Shown one piece after another: positions 1-5,114 of a stretch of 5,934 nucleotides of DNA. Made by a program: the position numbers and the translations under genes. Within the stretch, counting starts at the first letter, position 1, and each line of letters begins with the position of its first letter. The notes under the pieces are model-generated. The model worked only from the letters and a program-made list of their open reading frames with translations. It was not told the DNA's origin and did not search any database. Origin of the DNA: Candidatus Doudnabacteria bacterium (lineage in GTDB: Bacteria; Patescibacteriota; Doudnabacteria; UBA920); the NCBI GenBank assembly GCA_023245915.1, contig JAHFJK010000070.1, positions 1 to 5,934 on the forward strand, given 5' to 3'.

Positions 1-689
1 TTAAAGCCGTCAGTCTGGCCGAACTTGCTCATTATATTGGTGATTAATATTTTTTTGGCAGATGATTTGTTGATTGCTTCGGCAACTCCTTTAACCAATA
101 AATTGAGAATGGTACTGGTAAACAAATCTCCCGGGCCAAATATAATCGCATCGGCCGATTTGACGGCGGCCAAAGCTTTGGGATTGGCCGGACCATTTGG
201 CTTTAATTTCAAAGATTTGATATTTGAAATTTGTAATTTGATATTTTGCTGATCTATATTATGCTCGCCCACAAGCGTTTTACCATTTTCCAAAACCGCC
301 AAAAGCAGCGTGGGCTTAAGTGTAACCGGCAAAACCGTTCCCCGCACATTTAGCATTTTAGCAGAAAGGTTAATAGCTTCGTCTATGCTTCCTGTAACTT
401 TTTCCAAGGCGGCGATGATAATGTTGCCCACAGTGTGGCCTGCAAGAGAACCGGTTGGAAAACGAAAATTAAACAACTGCTGAAATTCCTTTTGAGTATA
501 AGACAGGCCAACCAAACACTGGCGAATGTCGCCGGGAGGCATCACACCCAATTCTTTTCGTAAAATGCCTGTCGATCCCCCATCGTCAGCTGATGAGACA
601 ATTACCGTATTGTTTGACGGGTACTTACGAAGACCGCTTAGCAAAGTAAACGTGCCTGTCCCACCCCCAATTATCACAATATTTTTCAT
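1..689 (-). CDS. yvcK: YvcK/CofD-like family protein (gluconeogenesis factor), 3'-truncated by the window edge
   Basis: I translated 689 down to 1 by hand: 229 codons are open from ATG at 689-687, with no stop before the edge. The family usually has about 310-330 residues, so roughly the last third is missing. Family motifs in order are a glycine-rich nucleotide-binding start MKNIVIIGGGTGTF (GGGTG at residues 8-12), SADDGGSTG (33-41), GDIRQ (53-57), GHTVGN (84-89) and GPGDLFTS (185-192). Family members bind UDP-sugars and affect central carbon metabolism and cell shape in Bacillus; they resemble CofD but are not F420 enzymes. The protein should be cytosolic. No Shine-Dalgarno sequence precedes the ATG. 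A palindromic operator-like site lies 17-54 bp upstream, between this gene and the TrpR-like gene. Residues 150-158 are encoded by a short tandem repeat and make the local loop about five residues longer than in the Bacillus protein, as I recall it. Confidence 0.93.
   Translation of the reverse strand, partial: MKNIVIIGGGTGTFTLLSGLRKYPSNNTVIVSSADDGGSTGILRKELGVMPPGDIRQCLVGLSYTQKEFQQLFNFRFPTGSLAGHTVGNIIIAALEKVTGSIDEAINLSAKMLNVRGTVLPVTLKPTLLLAVLENGKTLVGEHNIDQQNIKLQISNIKSLKLKPNGPANPKALAAVKSADAIIFGPGDLFTSTILNLLVKGVAEAINKSSAKKILITNIMSKFGQTDGF
215..242 (-). repeat. Four 7-bp tandem repeats inside yvcK
   Basis: On the plus strand four consecutive heptamers, ATTTGAT, ATTTGAA, ATTTGTA and ATTTGAT, run from 215 to 242, followed by a degenerate fifth (ATTTTGC). 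They encode residues 150-158 (IKLQISNIK) of the YvcK homologue, in the loop between the GEHN segment and the strand before GPG. A 7-bp unit cycles through all three frames, so the peptide itself is not repeated. I recall similar ATTTGNN strings as dispersed repeats in several uncultured bacteria, but that is memory and not shown here. Confidence 0.6.
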
Positions 690-705
690 TATATAAATGA
701 ATTCT

Positions 706-743
706 ATAAATACTACGATACTATATAGTATGATAGTATTTAT
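706..743. promoter_or_regulatory. 38-bp near-perfect palindrome upstream of yvcK; candidate operator of the TrpR-like regulator
   Basis: The two arms pair at 17 of 19 positions; the only mismatches are 716/733 and 717/732. The centre is the 14-bp perfect palindrome ATACTATATAGTAT (718-731). It can be read as four half-sites: TACTA at 711-715 and 719-723, and TAGTA at 726-730 and 734-738, with an 8-bp step within each arm. A minus-strand TATAGT (725-720) could serve as a -10 box, giving a leader of about 24 nt before the yvcK ATG, so a bound repressor would cover the promoter. The left arm reaches into the stop codon of the regulator gene. The same 22-bp core recurs at 1294-1315. The operator role is inferred. 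Confidence 0.65.
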
Positions 744-1279
744 TTTTTAATTTGAAATTGTGCTTTCAATAAACTGTCTAACTCTTTGTACATCCCCGCT
801 TTATTTTGTAGCTTTAACAACACCCTTCTCATTTCCTGCTTGTCTTTTTGAGAAGAGGACTTAATCCAATGCTCCAGCATTATCTGGGGCCAATAGTACA
901 TTGGGTATTTCTTTTTCATACCTGAAAGTTTAAACGGTTTTTCGTTATTTTCGCGGTTTTTTCTTTTTGATTTGGTCTTTTCGATAATTTTTCTATAACC
1001 ATCACCTGACTGTCTAAGCCAGGCTTGCACGCGGGCTACCGTATTTGGGCTGACATGAATTTCTTTAAAAATATCCTGATAAGTGTAATTGTCCAAAAGA
1101 AGCTCTGCCACTCGCAAACGTTTAGCTATCATTTCTAATTCTTGCTTGCCTAAAAGGTCAGTAAGAAGTTCCGCAGCTTCGCTTTTACTGTTTGTCAAAG
1201 CAATAGCTTCGCACAGGTCAACAATTAGTCCCTCTGTGCTTTCCTTACTTAGTTTAGGAATTCTTGAAAATTTTGCCAT
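740..1279 (-). CDS. TrpR/YerC-like DNA-binding regulator with a C-terminal extension
   Basis: A 179-residue protein. Residues about 15-90 fit the Trp-repressor superfamily (YerC/YecD type): an acidic helical start (EGLIVDLCEAIALTNSKSEA), then LLTDLLGKQELEMIAKRLRVAELLL, then a helix-turn-helix YTYQDIFKEIHVSPNTVARV (65-84). The family is normally about 100 residues. Here a very basic linker (KTKSKRKNRENNEK, 101-114) leads to a helical tail of about 65 residues with an aromatic patch, KYPMYYWP (124-131), which I do not recognise. TrpR itself binds tryptophan; the ligand, if any, of YerC-like proteins cannot be told from this sequence. The start at 1279 is supported by family alignment; no Shine-Dalgarno sequence is visible. 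Matching palindromes lie upstream of this gene and upstream of yvcK, which suggests autoregulation and control of the next gene. Confidence 0.88.
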   Translation of the reverse strand: MAKFSRIPKLSKESTEGLIVDLCEAIALTNSKSEAAELLTDLLGKQELEMIAKRLRVAELLLDNYTYQDIFKEIHVSPNTVARVQAWLRQSGDGYRKIIEKTKSKRKNRENNEKPFKLSGMKKKYPMYYWPQIMLEHWIKSSSQKDKQEMRRVLLKLQNKAGMYKELDSLLKAQFQIKK

Positions 1280-1293
1280 TTTGCTAAAAATTT

Positions 1294-1315
1294 CGATACT
1301 ATATAGTATGATAGT
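1294..1315. promoter_or_regulatory. Second copy of the palindromic site, upstream of the TrpR-like gene
   Basis: The 22 bp are identical to 716-737, including the 14-bp palindrome ATACTATATAGTAT (1296-1309) and an outer TAGT (1312-1315). The fourth half-site of the other copy is not conserved here, so three half-sites remain. On the minus strand TATAGT (1303-1298) is a plausible -10 box; transcription would start near 1291 and leave a leader of only about 12 nt before the ATG at 1279. The site lies in the 48-bp gap between the kbl stop and the regulator start. Exact conservation of 22 bp in two different upstream regions argues for a bound site. Identification of the binding protein is inferred from position. 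Confidence 0.65.
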
Positions 1316-1327
1316 CTTTTAACATGC

Positions 1328-2725
1328 TTATTTTAATATCCCAAACTTTTTACCAACTTCGGCGAAAGCTTGGACTGTTCGATCCATTTGTTCCCTGTTG
1401 TGAGCCGCGGAAATTTGGACGCGGATTCTAGCTTTACCTTTTGGAACCACTGGATAGGTAAAACCCCTAACATAAATGCCTTTAGCAAAAAGTGCGCGGG
1501 CCATGTCTGCCGCCAGTTTTTCTTCAAACAACATTACGGGCGTAATCGCGTGCTTACCGTCGCCTCCTAAAGTAAAACCTAATTTTTCCATTTCGCCGCG
1601 AAAATAGCTAGTGTTTTCTTTTAATTGATTCAAACGTTTCGGAATATTCAATCCATCCGCCTTCGCTAAAGCTTCGGCGGACGATTCACTATTATTTTTA
1701 TTAGAAGGTGAATCGAAATTTTGTAAAACATACAAAGCGGCAGACGCAATCATTGGCGGCAAAGCGTTGGAAAACAAAGTTGTTCTACTGCGCTGGTGCA
1801 AAACCTGGATTATTTCTTTTCTGCCTGTAGTAAAGCCCCCGCCAGCCCCGCCCAAAGCTTTTCCAAAAGTGGAGGTTAAAATATCCACCCTGCCCATTAC
1901 TCCGGCCTGCTCAATACTGCCGCGGCCGGTTTTGCCCAAAACTCCGCTGGCGTGGGAGTCGTCTACCATAACCAATGCCCTGTATTTGTCAGCAAGATCG
2001 CAAATTTCTTTTAGTTTTGCCGTAATGCCATCCATACTAAACACCCCATCAGTAGCGATGAGCATTCTAGGCACTCTTTCATTAACTCCCCCTACCCCCT
2101 CTTTAGAAAAAGAGGGGGTGACTGCAGATGCAGTATCTCCTCCCCTTTGCTGAAGGGGAGGTTGGGAGGGGTTTATTTTCGCCGTAAATTCCTGCAACTT
2201 AGCTTCCAGGTCTGCCATATCGGAATTTTTAAATCTGAATCTTTCCGCTTTACACAAACGAACGCCGTCAATTATAGACGCATGATTTAATTCGTCAGAG
2301 AAAATTGCGTCGCCTTCTTTTAAAATCGTTTCAAACAGTCCGGTGTTAGCATCAAAGCAGGAAGTGTAAAGAATAGTGTCTTCTGTGCCAAAAAATTTAC
2401 AAACTTGAGCCTCCAAATCTTTATGAATGGTAGATGTTCCGCAAATAAACCTAACAGAAGCCATGCCATAACCGTATTTTTGCACACCTTCGATGGCAGC
2501 CTGCGCCAATTCGTCTGTTGATGCCAGTCCGAGATAATTATTTCCACAGAAATTTAATAAACTTTTGACCCTATTTTTGTCAATTTTGTCATTTATGTCA
2601 CTTTTGTCAATAACCCTTATTTCCGCCCCCTGCTTGCCCTCTATAACCCCCTCTTCTTTCCACGTCCCCGCATCTCGAATTTCTTTTAACTCACTTTCAA
2701 ATTGTTGTTTATAATTTGTGTACAT
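1328..2725 (-). CDS. kbl: 2-amino-3-ketobutyrate CoA ligase (glycine C-acetyltransferase) carrying three in-frame repeat insertions
   Basis: PLP-dependent enzyme of the alpha-oxoamine synthase group. It cleaves 2-amino-3-ketobutyrate with CoA to glycine and acetyl-CoA, the second step of threonine breakdown. Visible signatures are NFCGNNYLGLA (58-68), MASVRFICGTSTIHK (88-102), SCFDANTGLFET (122-133), LNHASIIDGVRLCKA (146-160) with the cofactor-stacking His148, IATDGVFSMDG (223-233), VDDSHASG (254-261) with the pyridine-binding aspartate, and TSTFGKALGGAGGG (284-297) with the Schiff-base lysine K289. Compared from memory with the 398-residue E. coli enzyme, the excess of 67 residues falls in three places: about 13 (residues 40-51), about 33 (185-217) and about 21 (around 340-360). 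Each coincides with a DNA repeat, and all catalytic motifs are intact. The ATG at 2725 is 1 bp after the preceding stop; AAGGA about 11 nt upstream could serve as a Shine-Dalgarno sequence. Confidence 0.95.
   Translation of the reverse strand: MYTNYKQQFESELKEIRDAGTWKEEGVIEGKQGAEIRVIDKSDINDKIDKNRVKSLLNFCGNNYLGLASTDELAQAAIEGVQKYGYGMASVRFICGTSTIHKDLEAQVCKFFGTEDTILYTSCFDANTGLFETILKEGDAIFSDELNHASIIDGVRLCKAERFRFKNSDMADLEAKLQEFTAKINPSQPPLQQRGGDTASAVTPSFSKEGVGGVNERVPRMLIATDGVFSMDGITAKLKEICDLADKYRALVMVDDSHASGVLGKTGRGSIEQAGVMGRVDILTSTFGKALGGAGGGFTTGRKEIIQVLHQRSRTTLFSNALPPMIASAALYVLQNFDSPSNKNNSESSAEALAKADGLNIPKRLNQLKENTSYFRGEMEKLGFTLGGDGKHAITPVMLFEEKLAADMARALFAKGIYVRGFTYPVVPKGKARIRVQISAAHNREQMDRTVQAFAEVGKKFGILK
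1656..1681 (-). repeat. 26-bp imperfect palindrome inside kbl
   Basis: Read on the coding strand the element is TCCGCC, GAA, GC, TTTA, GC, GAA, GGCGGA. This is a 6-bp stem, a symmetric GAA/GAA internal loop, a 2-bp stem and a TTTA loop. It encodes residues 349-357 (SAEALAKAD) in the region where this Kbl has about 21 more residues than E. coli Kbl. A TCCGCC/GGCGGA stem is also present in the tdh element (4541-4557), hinting at related repeats. The insertion lies between the helices that follow the PLP-lysine region, presumably on the surface. Confidence 0.6.
2084..2173 (-). repeat. 90-bp palindromic repeat inserted in frame in kbl (PPLQQRGGD family, copy 1)
   Basis: The element is bounded by AACTCC at 2084 and GGGGTT ending at 2173. 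It holds two GC-rich hairpins: 2094-2104 with 2109-2119 (11 bp) and 2139-2147 with 2153-2161 (9 bp). A small third one (2121-2125 with 2130-2134) lies between them. It spans exactly codons 185-214, from NPSQPPLQQRGGD to PSFSKEGVGGV. It sits in the loop just before the conserved strand MLIATDGVFSMDG. The second copy is at 3954-4034 in tdh, in the same orientation and frame. Because the length is a multiple of three, kbl stays open. Confidence 0.85.
2573..2608 (-). repeat. Four 9-bp tandem repeats inside kbl
   Basis: Four successive plus-strand units, ATTTTTGTC, AATTTTGTC, ATTTATGTC and ACTTTTGTC, occupy 2573-2608. On the coding strand they give four Asp-X-X triplets (DKSDINDKIDKN, residues 40-51). 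They lie between the N-terminal helix region and the conserved NFCGNNYLGL motif, where E. coli Kbl is about 13 residues shorter. A 9-bp unit can expand or contract without breaking the frame. Confidence 0.7.
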
Positions 2726-2726
2726 A

Positions 2727-3527
2727 TTACCGTGTTTCCTTTTTTAATGATTTTGCGACTTTTTTGTGCCACTTGCTTTTATAAAATCCTTCCAAGACTT
2801 TTCCAGCAATTTTAATATTCTCCTGGATTTGGGGATCATTAGCGTGTTCGGGAGAAAAATCGTAATTTGGTTCGGCCTCTTTATAAGTTCCTGTATAAGG
2901 AATTTGCGACTCGACCATTTTTTTCTTCTTGCCAGTATTTCGCCAATCTTCAAAATCATAAATTGCTTGATCAGGATACCCGTGCATCAAACCACCAATA
3001 ACTTCATACTTGGCTGGTATCTCACCCATTTGTTGCGCCTTTTTTACGCTCTTTACAAAACTTGGATACCATTTTTCAAAACCTTCCCAACCAAGTTTAT
3101 GATCAAACTTTGGTACGCCAGAAATCTTTGTTGTCTTTGTCATTCTTTCCCAACCAACTAAATTATCAACTCCCAACATTAGAGTTAATCTTTTATCGGA
3201 AGCGGCAATAAAGGGCTTTCCACCTGTACGAAAATTTATTAGTTTATCATTTAAAAGTTCGTTTAATTTTGCTACCTCAGCTTCTAAACGTTTTGCGTCT
3301 TCCACTGATTTTAGATCCACAAAAAAATCACTGCTTGGTTTTAAGGCTGCCATAGTTAGAACAACGTTGGATTCAATAAGTCCGCTAGCCAAATCGGGTA
3401 AAATTTTATCAAAAACTTTTTCAACCTTATCTGCAACATCTTGACCACTTAAAATTTCGGGTATTTCTCTTTCCATAGTTAAATCCCGAAAATTGATTCC
3501 GTATCTTTTTCTGTATTCGACAGCCAT
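2727..3527 (-). CDS. Unrecognised 266-residue protein encoded between tdh and kbl
   Basis: I do not recognise this family. The protein appears soluble: there is no signal peptide or membrane segment, and charged residues are frequent, with a lysine-rich C-terminus (SKWHKKVAKSLKKETR). Visible features are an N-terminal part with a possible helical hairpin (residues 73-97, VEDAKRLEAEVAKLNELLND), a tryptophan/tyrosine-rich middle (GWERM 125-129, GWEGFEKWYPSF 146-157), GGLMHGYPDQAIYDFEDW (178-195) and YTGTYKEAEPNYDFSPEHAND (211-231, broken here only by the range). There is no nucleotide-binding loop, CxxC pair or PLP motif. It starts 3 bp after the tdh stop and ends 1 bp before the kbl ATG, so it is very probably co-transcribed with them. 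A role in Tdh-Kbl function, such as scaffold, intermediate hand-over or regulation, is inferred from position alone. Unlike its neighbours it carries no palindromic insertion that I can see. Confidence 0.85.
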   Translation of the reverse strand: MAVEYRKRYGINFRDLTMEREIPEILSGQDVADKVEKVFDKILPDLASGLIESNVVLTMAALKPSSDFFVDLKSVEDAKRLEAEVAKLNELLNDKLINFRTGGKPFIAASDKRLTLMLGVDNLVGWERMTKTTKISGVPKFDHKLGWEGFEKWYPSFVKSVKKAQQMGEIPAKYEVIGGLMHGYPDQAIYDFEDWRNTGKKKKMVESQIPYTGTYKEAEPNYDFSPEHANDPQIQENIKIAGKVLEGFYKSKWHKKVAKSLKKETR

Positions 3528-3530
3528 AAA

Positions 3531-4856
3531 TTAAAACTGTATTAAAAATTTAGGATGCTTTTGCATCATCTCTTCAAACCTCTCTTTAGTATACTCCGAA
3601 ATAGGCAAGATTGTCCCGTTGCCGCGGTCTAATATAACATTAAATAATTTTTCCTGCACGCCGGTGGAAATGTCTTCCATAAGCCTGCGAGTAGTTTCCC
3701 AAGTCTTCCAAATTTGCCTGCCGGCAACCGCGTGCAGGCTAATGCCTTTCATTACCAGTTTGTTATAGTCTTCGTCCAAAACAAACTGGCCGTTTTTTAG
3801 GCCAAACAAAATTACATCCCCGCCCCTGCGCGCCGCGGCAATAGCGTTGTTGACCGATGAATTAAAACCCGCCATTTCAAATGTCACGTCAAACCCCACG
3901 CCTTTGGTAATTTTTTTCAGTTCATCGATGACTTCTTGGTCGTGCTCATAAGGAACTCCCCCCTGCCCCCTCTTTTGAAAAGAGGGGGAGCCTAGGTCCC
4001 CTCCCCTTTGCAAAAGGGGAGGTTGGAAGGGGTTATTCAAAGGAATTACGTAATCGATGCCCAGCTTCTTCGCCATATCCGCGGCAATGGGGTTTGGCTC
4101 AACTCCGATTATGGAAGATGCCCCCATACCTTTTGCCACAATGGTTAAAAACATGCCTATTGGACCGAGGCCAAAAATGGCAACAGATTTTCCCTTAAGA
4201 TCCACTTTTGTCGCTGCATGCACTGCGTTGCCAAAAGGTTCCTGCATAGCAGCAACTTCCGGACGAATTTTGCTGGTGTCGGTTTTCCAAACTACCTGCG
4301 CCGGCACTTTTGCAAATTCCGCAAACCCGCCATCAACGGAAATTCCTAAAATCTTTTCGTTGGTGCAAACTTCTTTTTGTCCATGCAAGCATTGATAGCA
4401 TTTATTGCACACCACGTGCGACTCGCACGCCACAAAATCCCCAACCCCTAGACCCTTTACCCTAGACCCTATTTTTACAATCTCGCCAAAAAATTCGTGG
4501 CCGATAATCCTGTATGCTTTCTTCCCTGTCATTGCGAGGAGTCCGCCTTTGGCGGACGACGAAGCAATCTTTTCCTTAGACGAGATTGCTTCGCTCTCGG
4601 TTGCACTCGGGCTCGCAATGACAGTATTTTTTGATTCTTCATCTATCGAATTCAATATCGCACCCCTAAACGCCGTTCGAGTCCAAATCCCCTTGTCACT
4701 TCCACACACCCCGGCATAATGCACTTTCATAATCACATAATTGGCATCATCAACGTTTTTTTTCTCATCCAAAACCGGCTCGGGAATATCCACCAACTCA
4801 AACCCGCGCGACGTTTCCCAGTCAAAATTTGACTTATTAAATACTAAAGCCTTCAT
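3531..4856 (-). CDS. tdh: L-threonine 3-dehydrogenase-like zinc alcohol dehydrogenase with two in-frame palindromic insertions
   Basis: Medium-chain zinc dehydrogenase that would oxidise L-threonine with NAD+ to 2-amino-3-ketobutyrate, the substrate of Kbl. Visible signatures are AGVCGSDKG (48-56) with catalytic-zinc Cys51, GHEFFGE (119-125) with His120 and Glu121, structural-zinc cysteines 150, 153, 156 and 164, the Rossmann motif FGLGPIGM (228-235), Glu252 at the end of the second strand (suits NAD rather than NADP), and VAGRQIWKTWE (377-387), matching the YGREMFETW segment of E. coli Tdh. The length is 441 against about 341; residues 78-111 and 275-301 (61 in total) are encoded by palindromic repeats and the remainder is spread out. 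The threonine assignment rests on the kbl neighbour plus that segment; another polyol or alcohol substrate is possible. The start at 4856 lies 10 nt after the remnant NYN stop, and no clear Shine-Dalgarno sequence is seen. Confidence 0.9.
   Translation of the reverse strand: MKALVFNKSNFDWETSRGFELVDIPEPVLDEKKNVDDANYVIMKVHYAGVCGSDKGIWTRTAFRGAILNSIDEESKNTVIASPSATESEAISSKEKIASSSAKGGLLAMTGKKAYRIIGHEFFGEIVKIGSRVKGLGVGDFVACESHVVCNKCYQCLHGQKEVCTNEKILGISVDGGFAEFAKVPAQVVWKTDTSKIRPEVAAMQEPFGNAVHAATKVDLKGKSVAIFGLGPIGMFLTIVAKGMGASSIIGVEPNPIAADMAKKLGIDYVIPLNNPFQPPLLQRGGDLGSPSFQKRGQGGVPYEHDQEVIDELKKITKGVGFDVTFEMAGFNSSVNNAIAAARRGGDVILFGLKNGQFVLDEDYNKLVMKGISLHAVAGRQIWKTWETTRRLMEDISTGVQEKLFNVILDRGNGTILPISEYTKERFEEMMQKHPKFLIQF
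3954..4034 (-). repeat. 81-bp palindromic repeat inserted in frame in tdh (PPLQQRGGD family, copy 2)
   Basis: It has the same ends as the kbl copy (AACTCC at 3954, GGGGTT ending at 4034) and the same two-hairpin layout: 3966-3976 with 3978-3988, and 4000-4009 with 4013-4022. It covers exactly codons 275-301, from NPFQPPLLQRGGD to PSFQKRGQGGV, in the same frame as copy 1. The 9-bp length difference lies mainly in the spacer between the hairpins, which in kbl carries an additional small hairpin. It sits in the NAD domain, in a loop after the strand DYVIPLN and before the helix QEVIDELKKI. Confidence 0.85.
4526..4624 (-). repeat. 99-bp palindromic element with GTCATTGCGAG ends inside tdh
   Basis: Perfect 13-bp terminal inverted repeats, CTGTCATTGCGAG and CTCGCAATGACAG, bound the element. 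Inside are a hairpin GTCCGCC/GGCGGAC (4541-4557, TTT loop) and a 10-bp stem, 4561-4570 with 4583-4592. It encodes residues 78-111 (from TVIASPSATESEA to GGLLAMTG) in frame. I recall GTCATTGCGAG-ended repeats as common dispersed elements in several bacterial groups. This copy lies between the catalytic-zinc cysteine and the GHE motif, where the family normally has a short loop. No transposase is encoded, so it would be a non-autonomous element. Confidence 0.85.
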
Positions 4857-4866
4857 ATCAAAAAAA

Positions 4867-5051
4867 TCAGTTTAATTTTAAAAAACTCTTGATATCATCC
4901 GGACGCAACAAAACCGCATCATCTGCCTGTTTAGTCAGGCCGAACGACTGGCCTTATCAAGCAAACTAAAACCGTCGCCAATCGGCAATGACAAAGTTTT
5001 TAGCTTGAAATAAAAATTATTTCCGTCAATGAATACAACTGCTTTTGGCAT
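4867..5051 (-). pseudogene. NYN-domain (LabA/DUF88-like) protein gene with internal deletion and frameshift
   Basis: From the ATG at 5051 the frame reads MPKAVVFIDGNNFYFK and continues to GFSLLDKASRSA before a stop at 4937-4935 (38 residues). The start is typical of NYN/PIN-like nucleases, whose VFIDGNN strand carries the first metal-binding aspartate. In a second frame, 4953-4867, the C-terminus of the same family follows: GQSFGLTKQADDAVLLRP, then DDIKSFLKLN and a TGA. The family is usually roughly 180-230 residues, so more than 100 central codons, including the other acidic active-site residues, are missing and the two ends are out of frame. The break lies near 4950. The stop is 10 nt upstream of the tdh ATG, so the intact ancestor was probably the gene just before tdh. 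The family identification is from memory of its motifs. Confidence 0.75.
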
Positions 5052-5054
5052 ACT

Positions 5055-5098
5055 TAAAACAAAAACTGCCGTCCCGGGGCAAGCCCCGAGAAAGCAGT
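5055..5098 (-). terminator. Hairpin followed by a T-tract upstream of the NYN remnant
   Basis: On the minus strand ACTGC (5098-5094) pairs with GCAGT (5069-5065). An internal loop encloses CGGGGC/GCCCCG (5088-5083 with 5080-5075). The stem is followed directly by TTTTTGTTTT (5064-5055), the layout of an intrinsic terminator. It lies between a possible promoter and the NYN ATG, so it could end upstream transcription, attenuate the tdh cluster, or simply be another palindromic repeat. The five-by-five internal loop weakens the terminator reading. Confidence 0.45.
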
Positions 5099-5114
5099 GA
5101 GATTAACTATTAAT

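Noticed and set aside
25..252. Plus-strand open frame of 75 codons
   Set aside because: It lies antisense to yvcK, whose frame is clear from family motifs; its translation resembles nothing.
706..743. Intrinsic terminator for the TrpR-like gene
   Set aside because: The stem is almost all A-T and no T-tract follows. An identical core upstream of another gene fits an operator better.
2084..2173. CRISPR-like repeat
   Set aside because: Only two dispersed copies with palindromic hairpins, with no regular array of spacers.
3588..3595. AGTATACT palindrome in tdh as a third regulator site
   Set aside because: It lacks the TATA centre and outer half-sites, lies in conserved coding sequence, and 8-bp palindromes are expected by chance.
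2084..4624. Introns, bypassed segments or gene-breaking insertions in kbl and tdh
   Set aside because: All elements are multiples of three and stop-free in frame, so simple translation suffices. No intron-type catalytic core or transposase is present.
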